DNA from: Desulfomarina profundi
GTDB lineage: Bacteria; Desulfobacterota; Desulfobulbia; Desulfobulbales; Desulfocapsaceae
Direction of reading: 5' to 3'
Length of the DNA: 64,000 nucleotides
NCBI RefSeq assembly: GCF_019703855.1
Contig: NZ_AP024086.1
Coordinates: 3,926,501-3,990,500, forward strand
Shown here: one piece after another, positions 62,911 to 64,000 of the stretch
Position numbering within the stretch: position 1 is the first letter of the stretch
Layout: each line of letters opens with the position of its first letter
Notes under the pieces: generated by a model
The model's database searches: none
Seen by the model: the letters and a program-made list of their open reading frames with translations, nothing else
What the model was told of the DNA's origin: nothing
Translations under genes and position numbers: made by a program

Positions 62911-64000
62911 ATGAAATCCAAGGGTGAACTCCAATTTGATGCGGTTGTTATCGGCGGCGGTATTGCCGGTCTGCAGTCCGCGCTTGACCTGGGCGACCAG
63001 GGCTACAAGGTCGCTGTGGTGGACAAGGACGCTACCATTGGCGGCAAGATGATCCGGTTGTCCAAGGTATTCCCAACCCTGGACTGTGCCAGCTGCATTA
63101 CAACCCCCAAGATGTCGTCAGCCGCCCATCATGAGAACATTACCCTGTTCACATATTGTTCGATGGACAAGCTGGACAGGGAAAATCCGGAGCGGGTGGT
63201 AGTCAAATTGACCCAGAAACCACGCTACGTGGATCCGGACCTGTGCATCGGCTGTCGAAAATGTGAATACGGGTGCCCGGTTTATGTAAGCGATCCTGAA
63301 CAGGGCGGTTTCAACATGCGCAAGGCCGTGTATATTCCGTTCTCCAACGCCATTCCGCAGATTGCTCTGCTGGACGCGGAGAATTGCTCACTCTGTGGTA
63401 AATGCGCCCGGGTCTGTCCCACAGGGGCTATTGATTATTTTATGAAACCGGAGAAATTTACCATTGTGGCCAAGACGGCAATCCTGGCCACCGGTTTTGA
63501 GCTCTCTCCCATGGACCAGAAACCGCAGTATGGCCTGGGCAGGTTACAGAACGTGGTCAGTTCCATGCAGATGGAACGCCTTCTGGCACCGCATGGACCG
63601 TACAATCGGGTGCTGCGTCCATCGGACGGCAAGGAACCTGATTCCATCGCCTATGTGCAATGTGCCGGCTCACGCGACAAGAGTCTGGGCATTCCTTACT
63701 GCTCGCGTGTCTGCTGCATGTACGCCATCAAACAGGCCATGCTTCTGTCCGGTGCTCTGCCCCTGGCGGATATCACAATTTACTATATGGATATCCGAGC
63801 TTTCGGCAAAGGGTATGAGCAGTTTTACCAGAACGCCAAAGCCATGGGTATTGAGTTTGTAAAGGCCAAAGTGGCCAAGATCACCCAGGGCGATGAACAG
63901 ACTGTTAAACTCCGCTATGAAGACCAGGAAGGCGACGGTGGGGTCATGGAACGGGAGCACGATCTGGTTATTTTGTCTCTGGGCATTGTTCCGCAATGGG
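62911..64000 (+). CDS. hdrA: HdrA-like FAD/Fe-S protein (heterodisulfide reductase subunit A family), 5' part
   Basis: Partial: 363 codons are seen, and the gene continues past the right edge. The FAD-binding motif VVIGGGIAGLQSALDLG is at residues 12-28. DCASCITTPKMSS (Cys59, Cys62) is the HdrA/QmoA extra cysteine motif. Two ferredoxin-type [4Fe-4S] sites follow: CIGCRKCEYGC (Cys112-122) and CSLCGKCARVC (Cys159-169). HdrA-like proteins bifurcate or relay electrons through flavin. GGGAG lies 6 nt before the ATG. In this operon it is the likely redox partner of the MvhD-like protein and the TusA/DsrE sulfur carriers. Confidence 0.93.
   Translation, partial: MKSKGELQFDAVVIGGGIAGLQSALDLGDQGYKVAVVDKDATIGGKMIRLSKVFPTLDCASCITTPKMSSAAHHENITLFTYCSMDKLDRENPERVVVKLTQKPRYVDPDLCIGCRKCEYGCPVYVSDPEQGGFNMRKAVYIPFSNAIPQIALLDAENCSLCGKCARVCPTGAIDYFMKPEKFTIVAKTAILATGFELSPMDQKPQYGLGRLQNVVSSMQMERLLAPHGPYNRVLRPSDGKEPDSIAYVQCAGSRDKSLGIPYCSRVCCMYAIKQAMLLSGALPLADITIYYMDIRAFGKGYEQFYQNAKAMGIEFVKAKVAKITQGDEQTVKLRYEDQEGDGGVMEREHDLVILSLGIVPQW

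Overview
The window looks like chromosome of an anaerobic, sulfur-metabolising Desulfobacterota (Desulfobulbales-type) bacterium. This rests on gene content rather than a marker gene: a periplasmic [NiFe] uptake hydrogenase with its full maturation set, a DsrE/TusA/MvhD/HdrA sulfur-electron operon, sirohydrochlorin cobaltochelatase, B12-dependent regulation, a three-domain phosphate acetyltransferase, bacteriohemerythrin and many PAS/CitA-type sensors. No rRNA, tRNA, CRISPR array, prophage or transposase gene was seen.

Layout. 1-5.5 kb: 5' end of a periplasmic-binding-type sensor (minus), a class II aldolase and an unrecognised membrane-anchored protein of about 1334 aa that is frameshifted as written. 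5.5-8 kb: cysteine desulfidase/serine deaminase-like enzyme, RidA and a YheO/DauR regulator. 8.2-15.7 kb: PrkA kinase, YeaH/DUF444, SpoVR and a second PrkA-like P-loop protein, then a UDG-superfamily protein. 16.4-22.8 kb: CbiK, a DUF3373 outer-membrane protein, a laccase-domain protein preceded by a perfect heptamer array, an OmpR/HK two-component pair and an EEP-family protein. 23-26 kb: hemC (frameshifted), a cobalamin riboswitch plus terminator ahead of a 48-aa ORF and a DMT transporter, then a DUF533 protein. 26.2-29.7 kb: repeat-rich stretch with two related palindromic elements around a small secreted protein, then pta. 29.7-35.3 kb: TctABC divergent from a CitAB-like pair. 35.3-45.3 kb: the hydrogenase operon hyaABC-hypFCDE-hyaD-hypAB on the minus strand. 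45.8-54.9 kb: pcnB, an NMO-like flavoprotein, hisS, aspS, DUF2207, AI-2E family. 55-59.4 kb: IscU-like scaffold, hemerythrin, citrate synthase (frameshifted), FMN-dependent oxidase, small membrane protein. 59.6-64 kb: a sigma-54 regulator divergent from a sulfur-trafficking operon with its own -24/-12 promoter, running off the right edge.

How it fits together. The right-end operon pairs sulfur carriers (DsrE, TusA and a TusA-like protein lacking the catalytic Cys) with an MvhD-like subunit and HdrA. This is a plausible module linking protein-bound sulfane sulfur to cytoplasmic electron transfer, switched by the divergent sigma-54 activator. The hydrogenase feeds electrons from periplasmic H2 to the membrane. 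TctABC-CitAB, citrate synthase and Pta handle tricarboxylates and acetyl-CoA/acetate.

Three genes (the large unknown, hemC, gltA) each lack one base in a G/C run, and adding that base restores a full-length sensible protein. That pattern points to homopolymer errors in the underlying sequence, though real variation cannot be excluded. Several dispersed intergenic repeats occur, including a roughly 50-bp element found upstream of at least five unrelated genes in the same relative orientation.
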